Source: an uncultured Prevotella sp.
Lineage (GTDB): Bacteria; Bacteroidota; Bacteroidia; Bacteroidales; Bacteroidaceae
DNA: 64,000 nucleotides
Direction: 5' to 3'
Assembly (NCBI GenBank): GCA_944320235.1
Contig: CALUGQ010000032.1
Location: forward strand, 62,001-126,000
Shown: positions 1 through 9,080 of the stretch, in pieces
Layout: the number at the start of each line of letters is the position of its first letter
Position numbering within the stretch: position 1 is the first letter of the stretch
The notes under the pieces: generated by a model
Seen by the model: only the letters and a program-made list of their open reading frames with translations
Databases searched by the model: none
What the model was told of the DNA's origin: nothing
Translations under genes and position numbers: made by a program

Positions 1-1
1 T

Positions 2-484
2 GCATCAACAGGATTCTTCTTCACATTTATGGCTATCGGAATGGGGGTATCACGCATCTTTGCGGGAAAACTTGTAGACAAAGGTTACATAACGCAATGC
101 ATTCACTATGGGTATTATCCTGTCATATTGGCATTTTGGGGACTTGGGGCTTGCCGTTTCATAGCAGAAACAAGCATTATTGCAGCAACCTCTATCTTCT
201 TCATCGTTCCTGTCTTGCTCGGAATCGGATTCGGCGTAATGTTTCCTGCCATGAACTCCCTTTACGTCAACCTTGCCCCAAACAACCAACGGGCAACAGC
301 CACAAGCACTTACCTAACAGCATGGGATGTTGGCATTGGAATTGGAATATTTTCGAGCGGATTCATAGCCCATATATTCACTTTCTACATGGTGTATATC
401 ATAGGCTCTTTACTATGCGTAGTGTCAATGATATTTTTTATACACAAAGTCACTCCACATTACAACATGAATAAACTTAGATAA
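2..484 (+). CDS. MFS transporter, C-terminal part (partial at window edge)
   Basis: The frame is open from the first bases of the window to the TAA at 482-484, so only about 160 C-terminal residues are present. They form hydrophobic segments with a GxxxSRxxxGKLVD-type loop after the first segment (MGVSRIFAGKLVDKG), a signature of the loops of major facilitator superfamily carriers, and a later PNNQRATATSTYLTAWDVG stretch typical of the second half of drug or sugar MFS proteins. It acts in the inner membrane; the substrate cannot be told from this fragment. The Nudix gene starts 6 bases after the stop, so the two are probably co-transcribed. Confidence 0.85.
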   Translation, partial: ASTGFFFTFMAIGMGVSRIFAGKLVDKGYITQCIHYGYYPVILAFWGLGACRFIAETSIIAATSIFFIVPVLLGIGFGVMFPAMNSLYVNLAPNNQRATATSTYLTAWDVGIGIGIFSSGFIAHIFTFYMVYIIGSLLCVVSMIFFIHKVTPHYNMNKLR

Positions 485-490
485 GCAGTA

Positions 491-895
491 ATGGATATAA
501 AGGAAACAGGAAGAACACGGGTAGTCGCAGCTGTCATAAAACGGGGAGAGCATTACTTTTGCGTCAGAAGGTGTCGCAGCAAATACACATACATATCAGA
601 ACACTGGGAGTTTCCTGGTGGTAAAGTTGAGCAAGGAGAGGATGATAAAACAGCACTTGAACGCGAGATAAAAGAAGAGCTAGATTGGCAAATAACAGTT
701 TGCGATCATATCGTTACCATAGATTATAATTATCCAGATTTCGGCCTTAAACTTGCCGCCTATACTTGTAAAGCACCAGCTGAAGACAACTTCAAATTAC
801 TAGAACACACTGACTACTGCTGGCTTACTGCCGACAAGTTGCCTACACTCGACTGGACTGATGCCGATGCTGAGCTATTAAAGCACATAAAATAA
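491..895 (+). CDS. Nudix hydrolase, MutT-like (deoxy)nucleoside triphosphate pyrophosphohydrolase
   Basis: A 134-residue single-domain Nudix protein. The Nudix box starts near residue 40 with GGKVEQGE and continues to REIKEEL, matching GX5EX7REUXEEXGU except that the late Gly is Asp (EELDW). The N-terminal TRVVAAVIKRGEHYFCVRR is the usual first strand of MutT-type enzymes that sanitise oxidised nucleotides by releasing pyrophosphate in the cytoplasm. The substrate is inferred from the MutT-like layout. The gene lies 6 bp behind the MFS gene. The start is the ATG right after that stop. Confidence 0.85.
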   Translation: MDIKETGRTRVVAAVIKRGEHYFCVRRCRSKYTYISEHWEFPGGKVEQGEDDKTALEREIKEELDWQITVCDHIVTIDYNYPDFGLKLAAYTCKAPAEDNFKLLEHTDYCWLTADKLPTLDWTDADAELLKHIK

Positions 896-980
896 ATGAA
901 TATCCGCAATCTGCCCATGCCTGCCAATGCGCAGCTAAAGTCGGGCCGCTGCACCCCGGGCCCTGTATTCGCATATCGCA

Positions 981-1068
981 GAGCCAAACCGCCCGTTTCG
1001 CGCTGAAATATGGCCTGTTTCAGCCGACAACATGGCTTGTTTCAGAATGCAAGACAGAACGTTTTGCA
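981..1068. repeat. 22-bp periodic repeat array A
   Basis: In the gene-free stretch 896-1294, the tetranucleotide GTTT recurs at 995, 1017, 1039 and 1061, exactly 22 bp apart, inside diverged units of the type GCnnAAAnnnGGCCTGTTTCnGC. The second unit has complementary arms GCTGAAA (1002-1008) and TTTCAGC (1018-1024). The same period and core are seen at five other intergenic loci in the window. A 71-codon minus-strand reading frame across it (935-1150) has no family features and is not called. Confidence 0.7.
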
Positions 1069-1212
1069 ACTCACTGAAAGACAGATGATTATCAAGAATG
1101 GCCCTAATGGATGTCCTTAACATGAAAGTGTAGGTGGCGGCACGTGTCAATAGGCAGGCATATGGGCAGTTTGCTGATATTCATATAAATAAAGTCTTAG
1201 CAAACTAACATA

Positions 1213-1248
1213 CATAAAAATAGAGGCCAACTTCACAGCCAGCCTCCA
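1213..1248 (-). terminator. Probable terminator of the flavodoxin gene
   Basis: Read on the minus strand, GGAGGCTGGC and GTTGGCCTC can form a short hairpin followed by TATTTTTA. It lies about 50 bp past the flavodoxin stop codon. The stem is imperfect. Confidence 0.5.
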
Positions 1249-1294
1249 TATCATTAAAACTAAACAAATACTTTATGAATCTCAAAGTCTGAAA

Positions 1295-1795
1295 TTAGAG
1301 TTTGGCTTTTATCACTTCCAACCACGCATTTATTCGTTCATCTGTTTTATCATATTCATTCACGTCATCAAGTGCCAAACCGACAAACTCTCCATCAACA
1401 ACTGCTTCGCTGTAGCTGAAGTTATAGCCATCCGTAGAAGTCCTGCCAATAAAATTAGCTCCACTGTCCTTTATGCCGTCATACAATATCCCCATGGCAC
1501 TGACAAAAGAGTCGCCATAAGATTCACAATCACCACATCCGAAAAACGCAACCGTTTTTCCAGATAAATCTACCCTCTGCAATACCTTTAGCCCATCGTA
1601 CCAATCATCTTGCAATTCGCCTGCACCCCATGTCGATGTACCAAGCAGTAAGTTGTCGTGCGAGCCGATGACCTCATCTGTCAATTCCTGAACGTCTAAT
1701 GCTTTAACATTAAGCTTATCCGCAATCTTTTCTGCGATGGCCTTGCAAGAGCCTGTAGAGGAACCGTAGATAACAATTGTTTTATTCATTTCCAT
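1295..1795 (-). CDS. fldA: Flavodoxin
   Basis: A 166-residue long-chain flavodoxin, a cytoplasmic FMN-binding electron carrier. The FMN phosphate loop is at the N-terminus (IYGSSTGSCKAIAEKI, about residues 8-24), followed by the 50s loop GTSTWGAGELQDDW and the 90s loop FGCGDCESYGDSF, all in family order; length fits the long-chain type. Translation may start at the first Met (MEMNK) or two codons later. A Bacteroidetes promoter lies upstream and a hairpin downstream, so it appears to be transcribed alone. Confidence 0.95.
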   Translation of the reverse strand: MEMNKTIVIYGSSTGSCKAIAEKIADKLNVKALDVQELTDEVIGSHDNLLLGTSTWGAGELQDDWYDGLKVLQRVDLSGKTVAFFGCGDCESYGDSFVSAMGILYDGIKDSGANFIGRTSTDGYNFSYSEAVVDGEFVGLALDDVNEYDKTDERINAWLEVIKAKL

Positions 1796-1822
1796 TATAT
1801 CTATTGATTAGTATTTCTGGTG

Positions 1823-1854
1823 CAAAGTTATATGTAAATACATATTCTTGCAAT
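1823..1854 (-). promoter_or_regulatory. Promoter of flavodoxin gene
   Basis: On the minus strand the -7 element TAACTTTG is the complement of 1823-1830, and a TTG-containing -33 element lies about 20 bp upstream near 1850-1854. This matches the Bacteroidetes sigma-ABfr pattern TTTG-N19/20-TAnnTTTG. Confidence 0.65.
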
Positions 1855-1871
1855 ACTCAAAAATTGGGTTT

Positions 1872-2471
1872 TTATGTTATAACATAGCATACTGTATAAT
1901 ATATTTGTATTAACAATAAATATATTAGAAATAAAGGGGAAGCTTGCTCTATACCACAAAATAATGAACGGTATATGTCATATACCGAACTTATATTATT
2001 TGAAACAACCCCATACACACCAGCAACTAAACAAATGCCCAAACTAACCAATGGCACTAATGATGATGCAAAGGGAGAAGGAAACAAACTGCCAGTCGCG
2101 CTAAGTAGCACAGCCTGGGGAACAGCTACCAACAATAGCATTGCTACGACATACACTATGAAGACTGCCAATGAAGAATAAGCCGCGATGCGTTCACGGT
2201 AAGATAGTTTTCCCAAGCATAAGAACGCATTATGCACCTTGCTGCCTTTTACCATGCCCAAAGCCAATGACAACAATAAGAGCCAAACCAACAAAGGAGT
2301 TGCCACTATATCTGCATACCCACCTATAAGCCACCGGATGCCTTCACCGCTGAACACACTACGTATGCCAAGTTCGGGAAATAACACGCTGCAAACCCAT
2401 GATGAAAAACAAAGCAACACTTCGACGAAAAAAGCCGCAGCAGCAATATATCCCCACAATTTACTCCTCAT
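1872..2471 (-). CDS. Five-segment membrane protein of unknown function
   Basis: A 199-residue, very hydrophobic protein with about five membrane segments (near residues 7-30, 46-72, 95-120, 134-158 and 176-198). The stretch SGEGIRWLIGGYADIV resembles the first half of AbgT-family transporters, but the protein is far shorter than those (about 500 residues), so homology is only suggested. Its start overlaps the end of the response regulator gene by 11 bp, making it the last member of the kdgK-eda-kinase-regulator run. The location suggests a link to that signalling pair; function is unknown. Confidence 0.7.
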   Translation of the reverse strand: MRSKLWGYIAAAAFFVEVLLCFSSWVCSVLFPELGIRSVFSGEGIRWLIGGYADIVATPLLVWLLLLSLALGMVKGSKVHNAFLCLGKLSYRERIAAYSSLAVFIVYVVAMLLLVAVPQAVLLSATGSLFPSPFASSLVPLVSLGICLVAGVYGVVSNNISSVYDIYRSLFCGIEQASPLFLIYLLLIQIYYTVCYVIT

Positions 2472-3186
2472 CCGGTCGCAAGTTTTCTATGCCAATAATA
2501 TTCAATTCCAATGCCCGAACCACCAGTCTTGTAGCATTCACACTGGCACCATTATTACCGTTGGGGAATAATCTTTGCACAAGTTCATTTTGGCGTTTCT
2601 CAAGACTTTTTACGCCAAAAGGCATACCGCGAAGGCCTGCAATTTGGTCTTTCGTGTAACCTAATGCGAGATGACGCAGGAAACGTTCATCATATTCGTC
2701 AATCTCATAATCAACAATTGCTTCTTGACGTGATGCTGATTTATTCACATACTCCTTGAAACAATCAACAATTTTTTTTAACACCGGTTGATTGAACACC
2801 ATGTTTTTACCCTCCAATACGCGGCCAACATCACTACGGGTAAGCATCTCCCCTGTTTTAAGAATTATTCCGTCTGCCCCAGCATCGAGGGCATCTACCC
2901 AAAGCTTTTCATTTAAAATCTCACCCGTAAATACCAGCACTTTTATGCCGCCATACATCTCTTTTGTCTGGCGGCATATTTCAACGCCAACAGTTGTTGA
3001 GCCATTTAATCCAAGATCCAGCAACACTAAGTCCGGCTGACGCATTTCCAGCAATCGCCAATAAGCAGGCTCACAATCGGCCGTGCCAATTATTTCTGCC
3101 TCAGGGATATCATTGTGAATGATTCCTTCAGTTCCCTTCAGTTCCAATGGGACATCTTCAACAATAATTATACTAAACTTTTCCAT
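2461..3186 (-). CDS. Response regulator with receiver and C-terminal DNA-binding-type domain (DUF5932-like)
   Basis: A 241-residue cytoplasmic response regulator. The N-terminal receiver (about 1-125) has the acidic pair E10/D11, phospho-acceptor D57 in LVLLDLGLNG, and a conserved Lys in IILKTGE. The C-terminal part (about 160-241) resembles the HTH-like domain seen in Bacteroidetes regulators paired with DUF5113-type kinases; LGYTKDQIAGL looks like the scaffold of a LuxR-type helix-turn-helix. It begins 1 bp after the stop of the large sensor kinase, so the two are almost certainly partners. Target genes cannot be read from the sequence. Confidence 0.85.
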   Translation of the reverse strand: MEKFSIIIVEDVPLELKGTEGIIHNDIPEAEIIGTADCEPAYWRLLEMRQPDLVLLDLGLNGSTTVGVEICRQTKEMYGGIKVLVFTGEILNEKLWVDALDAGADGIILKTGEMLTRSDVGRVLEGKNMVFNQPVLKKIVDCFKEYVNKSASRQEAIVDYEIDEYDERFLRHLALGYTKDQIAGLRGMPFGVKSLEKRQNELVQRLFPNGNNGASVNATRLVVRALELNIIGIENLRPDEE

Positions 3187-3187
3187 A

Positions 3188-6100
3188 TCAATGCTTTAAC
3201 ATGCGTTTGACATATCGGGGCAAAATTATTTCCAAAATAAAGCACTCATCAATATACCGTGCAAACATACCGCTGCGCCAATGTCTGGTAGCTTCAGATA
3301 TGTCACTCACGACCTGTTTGCATAAAAGGAACGGGATATTATCAAACCGTGGGACAAACACGTTTTGTATTTGCTCTTTTTTGTACCCTTTGAGATAAAC
3401 CCAAATACTAACATACCCATTAGTTTCCGAAGTTTTTCCTATCTGTGTATTACAATATCCCGGTTGACGGCACAAGATTTTGAACATATATCTCAACAAA
3501 TCCTTGTCACCGATTATCATGCAATCGTTTTGGCTCTCAGCCAAGCCTTCAACACTTACTACCTCATTAACAGGGATGGCAGACAAATGCAACTTCGTTT
3601 TCGTCAGTAACCGCATAGCCTGCATACTAAGCGTGGAATAAATCTCACGATAATAAACAACCAGGTCATGAATCATGCCAAGGTTGTTTTCACGGCCGGA
3701 AAGTAACATACTGATGCGGCTTGGATAATACATTGTTTCATGCTTCAAGGCAGATAGGCAGTTATCAAGCACAGCGTTATATGCATATAAGTTATTGGCT
3801 TCATATTCAATACGACGCAATTCATCTTCCGCTAACTTAATGTCTGTTCGTTGCTTATCATCCAACGAAATGGCATTAAATAAAGCTTGTTCTATCTTAT
3901 TGATTGAATATTTAAATTTCTGTGGATAAACATCGTCGGAAAGTAGTTTAATTTGTTCTAGCTTCTCTTCATTTGTGATGTCTTTATGCAGCAAATCCAT
4001 CATCGATTTAATTCTCTCAATGCAATAACGGTTGTACAATTGATGTCTGTAATATAAAAGATAATATGCAGGCAATATAGAAATCAAGACTACCAGAAGT
4101 ATGATTATAGATATGGTCTTGTTTGTCTGTGACTGCTGCATTACACGGCAATAATCAGCCAAGGTGCTGTCCGCAGACAGTTCCTTAAACAATTGGGTAT
4201 AAGATTTATTATTGAATTCATACAAATTCCAATCATGCAACGCCAATGCGGCGACAGCACTTTCGTTTCGTATGTCTAATATGATGCTATAGTTTGTAGG
4301 CACTTTGCCACGACACCATGTCAACTCTACTGGCGTTAGCAAAGAATTCCCATTTACAGACAAAGTATCCCGGCCGGCCGGGCAGACATCAAAATAATGC
4401 AAATTAAGTTGGCGTAAACATGAATCCGCAAAAATTATTGTTTTATCGTATGCCTCGGCAATATTTGAAAAATATGCACTGTCTGCATATGCACTTGCAA
4501 TGGAAAGATATGACTGCATATTTGGATTTGTAGACGCATTGCACCTGGCATGAGTGTAATTATACGTACACAGCAACAGCAAACAAGAAACAATACCAGA
4601 CAAGACTTTCCCTTTTGGCAAACGAAAACTAAAACAACTACCTTTGCCTTCTTCACTTCGTGCAGAGATTGAGCAATCCTGGAAAGTGCGACTCATCCTT
4701 TTGTATTTCTCAATTATGCTTTTACAATTCATCAATCCAAACCCATGGCCGCCATGCATTTTGAAATTCCAAATGCAGGCCAAGCGTTCTTTAGGTATGC
4801 CACACCCCGTATCTTTAACAGATATTTCAACCATATTATCCATTTCTGTGGCTCCAATGACAACCTTTCCTCCGGCAGTCGTAAATTTCCTGGCGTTGTC
4901 GGCCAGCGTGTTTATCATGAAAAGGGTCAATGCACGGTCTGCTTTTACTGAGAGTTCCGTGTCTTCAACACATAGCTCTATTCCGTTCATCATGAATGCT
5001 GTCCGGCTTTTCCTTAGTATTGCAAACAATGGTTCTAGCGCAAAACTTTCGATATGCAGACCGAGTTGCCCCTTCCTCAATTGAATCCATTGGGCCAAAA
5101 CGTCATTATATTCGTTTATCTTGTCAACAAGTTCTGAGACATAAGTATACCGTCTCTCACGCTCCTCAGCATTATCTTTGCGGCTAACAAGGCGGTCTAA
5201 CTCATTGATCATACGGTCGATAAAAGGTATGATGCTATTTACAAGTGATAACTTTGCCCTGTTTTCAAGGTTACGCAGCTTGTACTCCTGCCGCCGGGCT
5301 ATGCATACATCCATACGGATGGCTAACGTTTCACGCTCATTACGCAATTCATCCATTTGCTTATTGAAACGTTTTTGCCATTCCTCCAACGGCCTTAGTA
5401 AATCACCAGAATGCAAATTTCGGTTTCTCTTTCGGGAATAATAGTCAAAACAAAATAATAATACAAGTAATATAACTATGGCTACTATAGTTATGGCAAT
5501 CATGCAATTAAGCTGCAAAATAGTATTCTCCAATCCCTCTGCCCTAGATTCCATATAGCGGTCTTGGCGGGTTTGTTCTTGCAGGTCTAAATATATGTTG
5601 CGGTTATAATCACTTCCATGCTTGTCGTTTAACCCCGAATAGACAATGCTCAACTGTTCTCTGATGCTGGCGACAAGGTCTGGAGCCTGCTGTATTTTTT
5701 CGTCTGACAATGCTTTCTGCAAACAATCAAAAGCTCCCTGGTAATCACATTCTGCTATGAGACATGATGCAAGGGTACGATAAGCGCCAGCCACTTGATA
5801 AGCATCCCCATACTTTTCAAACAAGAACAGAGATTGCCTTGCCAATTCTTTCGGCAAAAGACTTATCCCATCTATTCCATACCATATATTGGAAACAGCC
5901 ATGGAAGTATGTGTCAGCAACAAGTCATGCACGTTTGGCTGCAACAAGATTTCTGCCATGGCTTCCATTGAATTGGCCATAAAAAAAGTATATCCATATT
6001 CTTTGGCCAATAAATAACAAGTTGCGTGGCATTCAAACTCACGGAGGCAGGTTTCTTCTGCGGTTGCCCCTACGATAACGCCTCCCGACCCAATGTTGTA

Positions 6101-6721
6101 CAGATAATTGAGATATTGGGCTGTGTCACGCCTTATTTCTCCGTCACCATCTATACAAGACAAGGCATTTGCAGATAAGCTGTCAAAACCAACATAATAA
6201 TAATATGCGGAACTTACAATTGCAAATTCGCTTTTGGCATATAATAACCTTTGCTTGTTGTGACTATTCAAATTTTCCTGCTCTTCATCAATTCTTTTTA
6301 TTCTGTCTATAGCACATTGCCTAAAATCATAGAAACTGCGGTTTTCAGACATTCTTTGGCATATACGCATTGACAGCACATCTGCTATAAGCAATTCTAC
6401 TTGGTTGTCGGTATGCTTTTCAACAGTCGCAAGAGCCTTGCGGGCATCACGATAATTCATTCTCATAATGTCCACAAATGCCAGGTTATTAAGTGCTTCC
6501 GCCTTACCGTCGCCATAGCCATCTGCCAAAACGAATGCTTTTTGGGCATAGATTTCTGTAGAATCCAAGTTTCGGTAATGATTGGCGTAGGATAAAGAAT
6601 TCAGCTTGTCCACAAGCTGTTTGTCATCATGTGAACACGCCGAAAAGGACAAAAGGCTCCATAGGCAAAACAAACCTATAGAGCCTTTTGAAATAATATA
6701 TTTATGCGCGTGCCTTAGCAA
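3188..6721 (-). CDS. Large membrane sensor histidine kinase with TPR sensor, internal ATPase domain and C-terminal H-box-like module (DUF5112/DUF5113 type)
   Basis: About 1177 residues. Order: signal/lipobox-like segment ending SFSAC; a long TPR-like helical sensor (about 30-400, periplasmic); membrane helix (about 405-427); coiled coil; HATPase domain with N-box [11 protein letters not shown] (about 607), DTGCGIP (about 639) and GGHGFGL (about 657); a second membrane helix (about 705-724); a periplasmic stretch; a third membrane helix (about 870-892); and a cytoplasmic module containing [12 protein letters not shown] (about 994), which looks like an H-box. The region before the ATPase domain has no H-box histidine. 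No in-frame ATG lies between the aldolase stop and the lipobox, so I placed the start at the TTG at 6721, overlapping eda by 20 bp; GTG/TTG codons further upstream are possible. It presumably phosphorylates the regulator encoded 1 bp downstream. Confidence 0.8.
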   Translation of the reverse strand: MLRHAHKYIISKGSIGLFCLWSLLSFSACSHDDKQLVDKLNSLSYANHYRNLDSTEIYAQKAFVLADGYGDGKAEALNNLAFVDIMRMNYRDARKALATVEKHTDNQVELLIADVLSMRICQRMSENRSFYDFRQCAIDRIKRIDEEQENLNSHNKQRLLYAKSEFAIVSSAYYYYVGFDSLSANALSCIDGDGEIRRDTAQYLNYLYNIGSGGVIVGATAEETCLREFECHATCYLLAKEYGYTFFMANSMEAMAEILLQPNVHDLLLTHTSMAVSNIWYGIDGISLLPKELARQSLFLFEKYGDAYQVAGAYRTLASCLIAECDYQGAFDCLQKALSDEKIQQAPDLVASIREQLSIVYSGLNDKHGSDYNRNIYLDLQEQTRQDRYMESRAEGLENTILQLNCMIAITIVAIVILLVLLFCFDYYSRKRNRNLHSGDLLRPLEEWQKRFNKQMDELRNERETLAIRMDVCIARRQEYKLRNLENRAKLSLVNSIIPFIDRMINELDRLVSRKDNAEERERRYTYVSELVDKINEYNDVLAQWIQLRKGQLGLHIESFALEPLFAILRKSRTAFMMNGIELCVEDTELSVKADRALTLFMINTLADNARKFTTAGGKVVIGATEMDNMVEISVKDTGCGIPKERLACIWNFKMHGGHGFGLMNCKSIIEKYKRMSRTFQDCSISARSEEGKGSCFSFRLPKGKVLSGIVSCLLLLCTYNYTHARCNASTNPNMQSYLSIASAYADSAYFSNIAEAYDKTIIFADSCLRQLNLHYFDVCPAGRDTLSVNGNSLLTPVELTWCRGKVPTNYSIILDIRNESAVAALALHDWNLYEFNNKSYTQLFKELSADSTLADYCRVMQQSQTNKTISIIILLVVLISILPAYYLLYYRHQLYNRYCIERIKSMMDLLHKDITNEEKLEQIKLLSDDVYPQKFKYSINKIEQALFNAISLDDKQRTDIKLAEDELRRIEYEANNLYAYNAVLDNCLSALKHETMYYPSRISMLLSGRENNLGMIHDLVVYYREIYSTLSMQAMRLLTKTKLHLSAIPVNEVVSVEGLAESQNDCMIIGDKDLLRYMFKILCRQPGYCNTQIGKTSETNGYVSIWVYLKGYKKEQIQNVFVPRFDNIPFLLCKQVVSDISEATRHWRSGMFARYIDECFILEIILPRYVKRMLKH

Positions 6722-7370
6722 TATAACCAAGAGCTTCAACACACTTATCTGTAATTGCCTGCCAATTCTCAGCTGCAATGACATCTTTCGGGAACAATTT
6801 TGATCCCATTCCAACACAATACACACCGGCTTTAACCCAGGAATTCAAGTTTTCCTCGTCTGGTGAAACGCCACCAGTGACCATCAACTTTGACCACGGC
6901 ATCGGTGCCAACAGCCCTTTCACAAGTTTAGGACCAAGCACATCACCTGGGAACACCTTGCAAAGGTCACACCCTGTCTCCTGGGCGGCGCCTATTTCTG
7001 ATACACTGCCACACCCGGGAGTGTACGGAATCAGGCGACGGTTGCAAATCTTGGATATTTCAGGATTAAACAACGGGCCAACAATAAAGTTCGCCCCAAG
7101 CTGGATGTAAAGGGCAGCAGTTGCAGGATCAACCACAGACCCGACTCCAATTGCCAGTTCTGGGCATTCAACCGCAGCATACTTTACCACCTCTGCGAAC
7201 ACGTCTTGAGCAAAGTCACCACGGTTGGTAAACTCAAATGCACGCACGCCACCATCATAGCAAGCCTTTACAACTTTCTTGGCAACCTCGGCATCCTTGT
7301 GGTAGAACACCGGCACCATACCCGTTTGGCCCATCTTGGCCAAGACGGCTATTTTATCAAATTTTGCCAT
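6702..7370 (-). CDS. eda: KDPG aldolase (2-dehydro-3-deoxy-phosphogluconate aldolase)
   Basis: A 222-residue class I aldolase that splits 2-keto-3-deoxy-6-phosphogluconate into pyruvate and glyceraldehyde 3-phosphate. The TIM-barrel signatures are present: FEFTNRGD (early Glu), IPYTPGCGS, and the Schiff-base Lys in [10 protein letters not shown], followed by MVTGGVSPD. Length and motif order fit the family. It lies 29 bp after kdgK, so kinase and aldolase complete the pathway from 2-keto-3-deoxygluconate, typical for uronate and pectin use. Its end overlaps the proposed start of the sensor kinase. Confidence 0.95.
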   Translation of the reverse strand: MAKFDKIAVLAKMGQTGMVPVFYHKDAEVAKKVVKACYDGGVRAFEFTNRGDFAQDVFAEVVKYAAVECPELAIGVGSVVDPATAALYIQLGANFIVGPLFNPEISKICNRRLIPYTPGCGSVSEIGAAQETGCDLCKVFPGDVLGPKLVKGLLAPMPWSKLMVTGGVSPDEENLNSWVKAGVYCVGMGSKLFPKDVIAAENWQAITDKCVEALGYIAKARA

Positions 7371-7399
7371 TGATATGTTAAATTAATTTTGTTAATGAT

Positions 7400-8425
7400 T
7401 TAGCGCTGAACACGTCCGCTGGCATCGCCACCGGCAAGCGCCTCTACCTCTTCCTTGCTTACCATGTTGAAGTCGCCGGGAATTGTATGCTTCAATGCTG
7501 ATGCAGCAACAGCAAACTCAAGGGCCTTTCCTTGATTGTCAGGATATGTAAGCAATCCATGAATAAGGCCACCAGAGAAAGAGTCGCCGCCACCTACGCG
7601 GTCAATGATAGGCATTATGTCATAATGTTTGCTCTGATAGAACTCCTTGCCGTCATATATAAGCGCTTTCCAACCATTGTGGGTAGCAGAGAGTGACTCG
7701 CGGAGCGTTGAAACAACATACTTGAAGCCAAACTCATCCATCATGCCCTTGAATATGCCATAATATCCCTCTGCATCAGTCTTTCCACCTTCCACATCTG
7801 CATCGGGCTTGAAACCGAGGCAAAGCTGGGCGTCTTCTTCGTTGCCTATGCAGACATCTACATATTTCATAAGAGGCTTCATAATGCTTTGCGCCTTCTC
7901 AGAAGTCCATAGCTTCTTACGGAAATTCAAGTCAACTGAAACCGTAACACCATGTCGCTTTGCTGCCTCACAGGCCAGCTTGGTCAGCTCTGCGGCTTTG
8001 TCGCTGATAGCCGGGGTTATGCCGCTCCAGTGGAACCAATCGGCACCCTCCATGATTTTGTCAAAGTCAAAGTCGCAAGGGTCGGCCTCTGCAATGGAAC
8101 TGCCAGCACGGTCATATATAACTTTCGACGGGCGCATTGAAGCACCTGTCTCAAGATAATAGATACCTACACGATTGCCGCCACGGGCTATGAAATCTGT
8201 ATGTACGCCGAAACGACGGAGCGAATTAACCGCACACTGGCCGATTTCGTGCTTTGGCAATTTAGTCACGAAATAGGCATCATGACCATAGTTGGCGCAG
8301 CTTACAGCCACATTGGCTTCACCACCACCATAAACGACATCAAACACATCACTCTGTACGAACCTCTTCTGACCAGGAGAAGAAAGGCGGAGCATAATCT
8401 CGCCTAATGTTACAACTTTAGCCAT
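7400..8425 (-). CDS. kdgK: 2-keto-3-deoxygluconate kinase (PfkB family)
   Basis: A 341-residue PfkB-family sugar kinase. It begins MAKVVTLGEIMLRLSSPG, a KdgK-like start, has the N-terminal GGGEANVAVS substrate loop, and ends with the anion-hole/catalytic motif DRVGGGDSFSGGLIHG, where the usual GAGDS is GGGDS; Asp is the catalytic base. It phosphorylates 2-keto-3-deoxygluconate, feeding the aldolase encoded directly downstream. The specificity is supported by that neighbour rather than by residues alone. A promoter with TATTTTTG lies about 55 bp upstream, and this is the first gene of the run. Confidence 0.92.
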   Translation of the reverse strand: MAKVVTLGEIMLRLSSPGQKRFVQSDVFDVVYGGGEANVAVSCANYGHDAYFVTKLPKHEIGQCAVNSLRRFGVHTDFIARGGNRVGIYYLETGASMRPSKVIYDRAGSSIAEADPCDFDFDKIMEGADWFHWSGITPAISDKAAELTKLACEAAKRHGVTVSVDLNFRKKLWTSEKAQSIMKPLMKYVDVCIGNEEDAQLCLGFKPDADVEGGKTDAEGYYGIFKGMMDEFGFKYVVSTLRESLSATHNGWKALIYDGKEFYQSKHYDIMPIIDRVGGGDSFSGGLIHGLLTYPDNQGKALEFAVAASALKHTIPGDFNMVSKEEVEALAGGDASGRVQR

Positions 8426-8479
8426 TTTGATGAATTAATATAATGATTATCTAATATTGTAATTTCTGATTTGTGACTA

Positions 8480-8487
8480 CAAAAATA
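8480..8487 (-). promoter_or_regulatory. -7 element of kdgK promoter
   Basis: The complement reads TATTTTTG, matching TAnnTTTG, 55 bp upstream of the kdgK ATG. No clear -33 TTTG was established. Confidence 0.55.
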
Positions 8488-9049
8488 ACATTATTTTCTT
8501 AAACGGGAAAAGAAATCACGCAAAATCTTCATGGATGCGCTAAATATTGCATCAATGTTTCTGACATTCGCGCAGGTTTATACCCCCAAGCATTCCTTTT
8601 AACTAGTCACAGTGCCTGGTAACACTTAACATACCTTGCAGGCCCCATTGCCCGCATGGCTACAACATGATGCCCAAGTGTGCAATAACAACACTATGTA
8701 TTTCATTGCATGCTTGGATTATTGTTTACAAAACAGCCATTAGCCTTGTGGTCACAATGCCGTAGAATAACAGGACAAGCCAAACAGGACGCTAAAACGC
8801 CACGTCTCGTGAGCTGAAACAGATTGTTTCAGCAAGCAAAATAGGCCTTTTCGTAATCAATTGTAGCACAAGTAATTACACAAAACATATCAAGCGATGA
8901 ATTATCCATACAAAATCAGCTTAACACATTATATTGATATGTGTCAGCATTGCAGCCACATAAATTCAGACAAAATACATTTTGCCAGCCGCAAGGCAAA
9001 ATATTCGCAATGTTTAAACATTAAAGAGTAATATGTGCCACATTATTTG
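8488..9049. other. Long intergenic region without a gene
   Basis: This divergent spacer between kdgK and rlmD has no supported reading frame or RNA gene. It contains repeat array B (8790-8855) near its middle; the rest is AT-rich sequence in which I see nothing further. Confidence 0.6.
8790..8855. repeat. 22-bp periodic repeat array B
   Basis: Three diverged 22-bp units in register at 8790, 8812 and 8834. The middle one is a perfect 9-bp inverted repeat, GCTGAAACA (8813-8821) and TGTTTCAGC (8825-8833), with a 3-bp centre. The flanking units share the AAAA...TTTT spacing (AAAACGCC; AAAATAGGCCTTTT) but have different arms. Confidence 0.7.
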
Positions 9050-9057
9050 TAACTTTG
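9050..9057 (+). promoter_or_regulatory. -7 element of rlmD promoter
   Basis: TAACTTTG, followed by GC, lies 23 bp upstream of the ATG at 9081. Its position shows that an in-frame ATG at 9033 is upstream of the transcription start and is not the real start codon. Confidence 0.7.
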
Positions 9058-9080
9058 CACACGAAAAGAAAAACAAAGAT

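Noticed and set aside
935-1150. 71-codon minus-strand frame
   Set aside because: It lies across repeat array A and has no family features or promoter.
4435-5441. Several frames inside the kinase gene on both strands
   Set aside because: They are shadows of the long kinase frame, whose domains are intact throughout.
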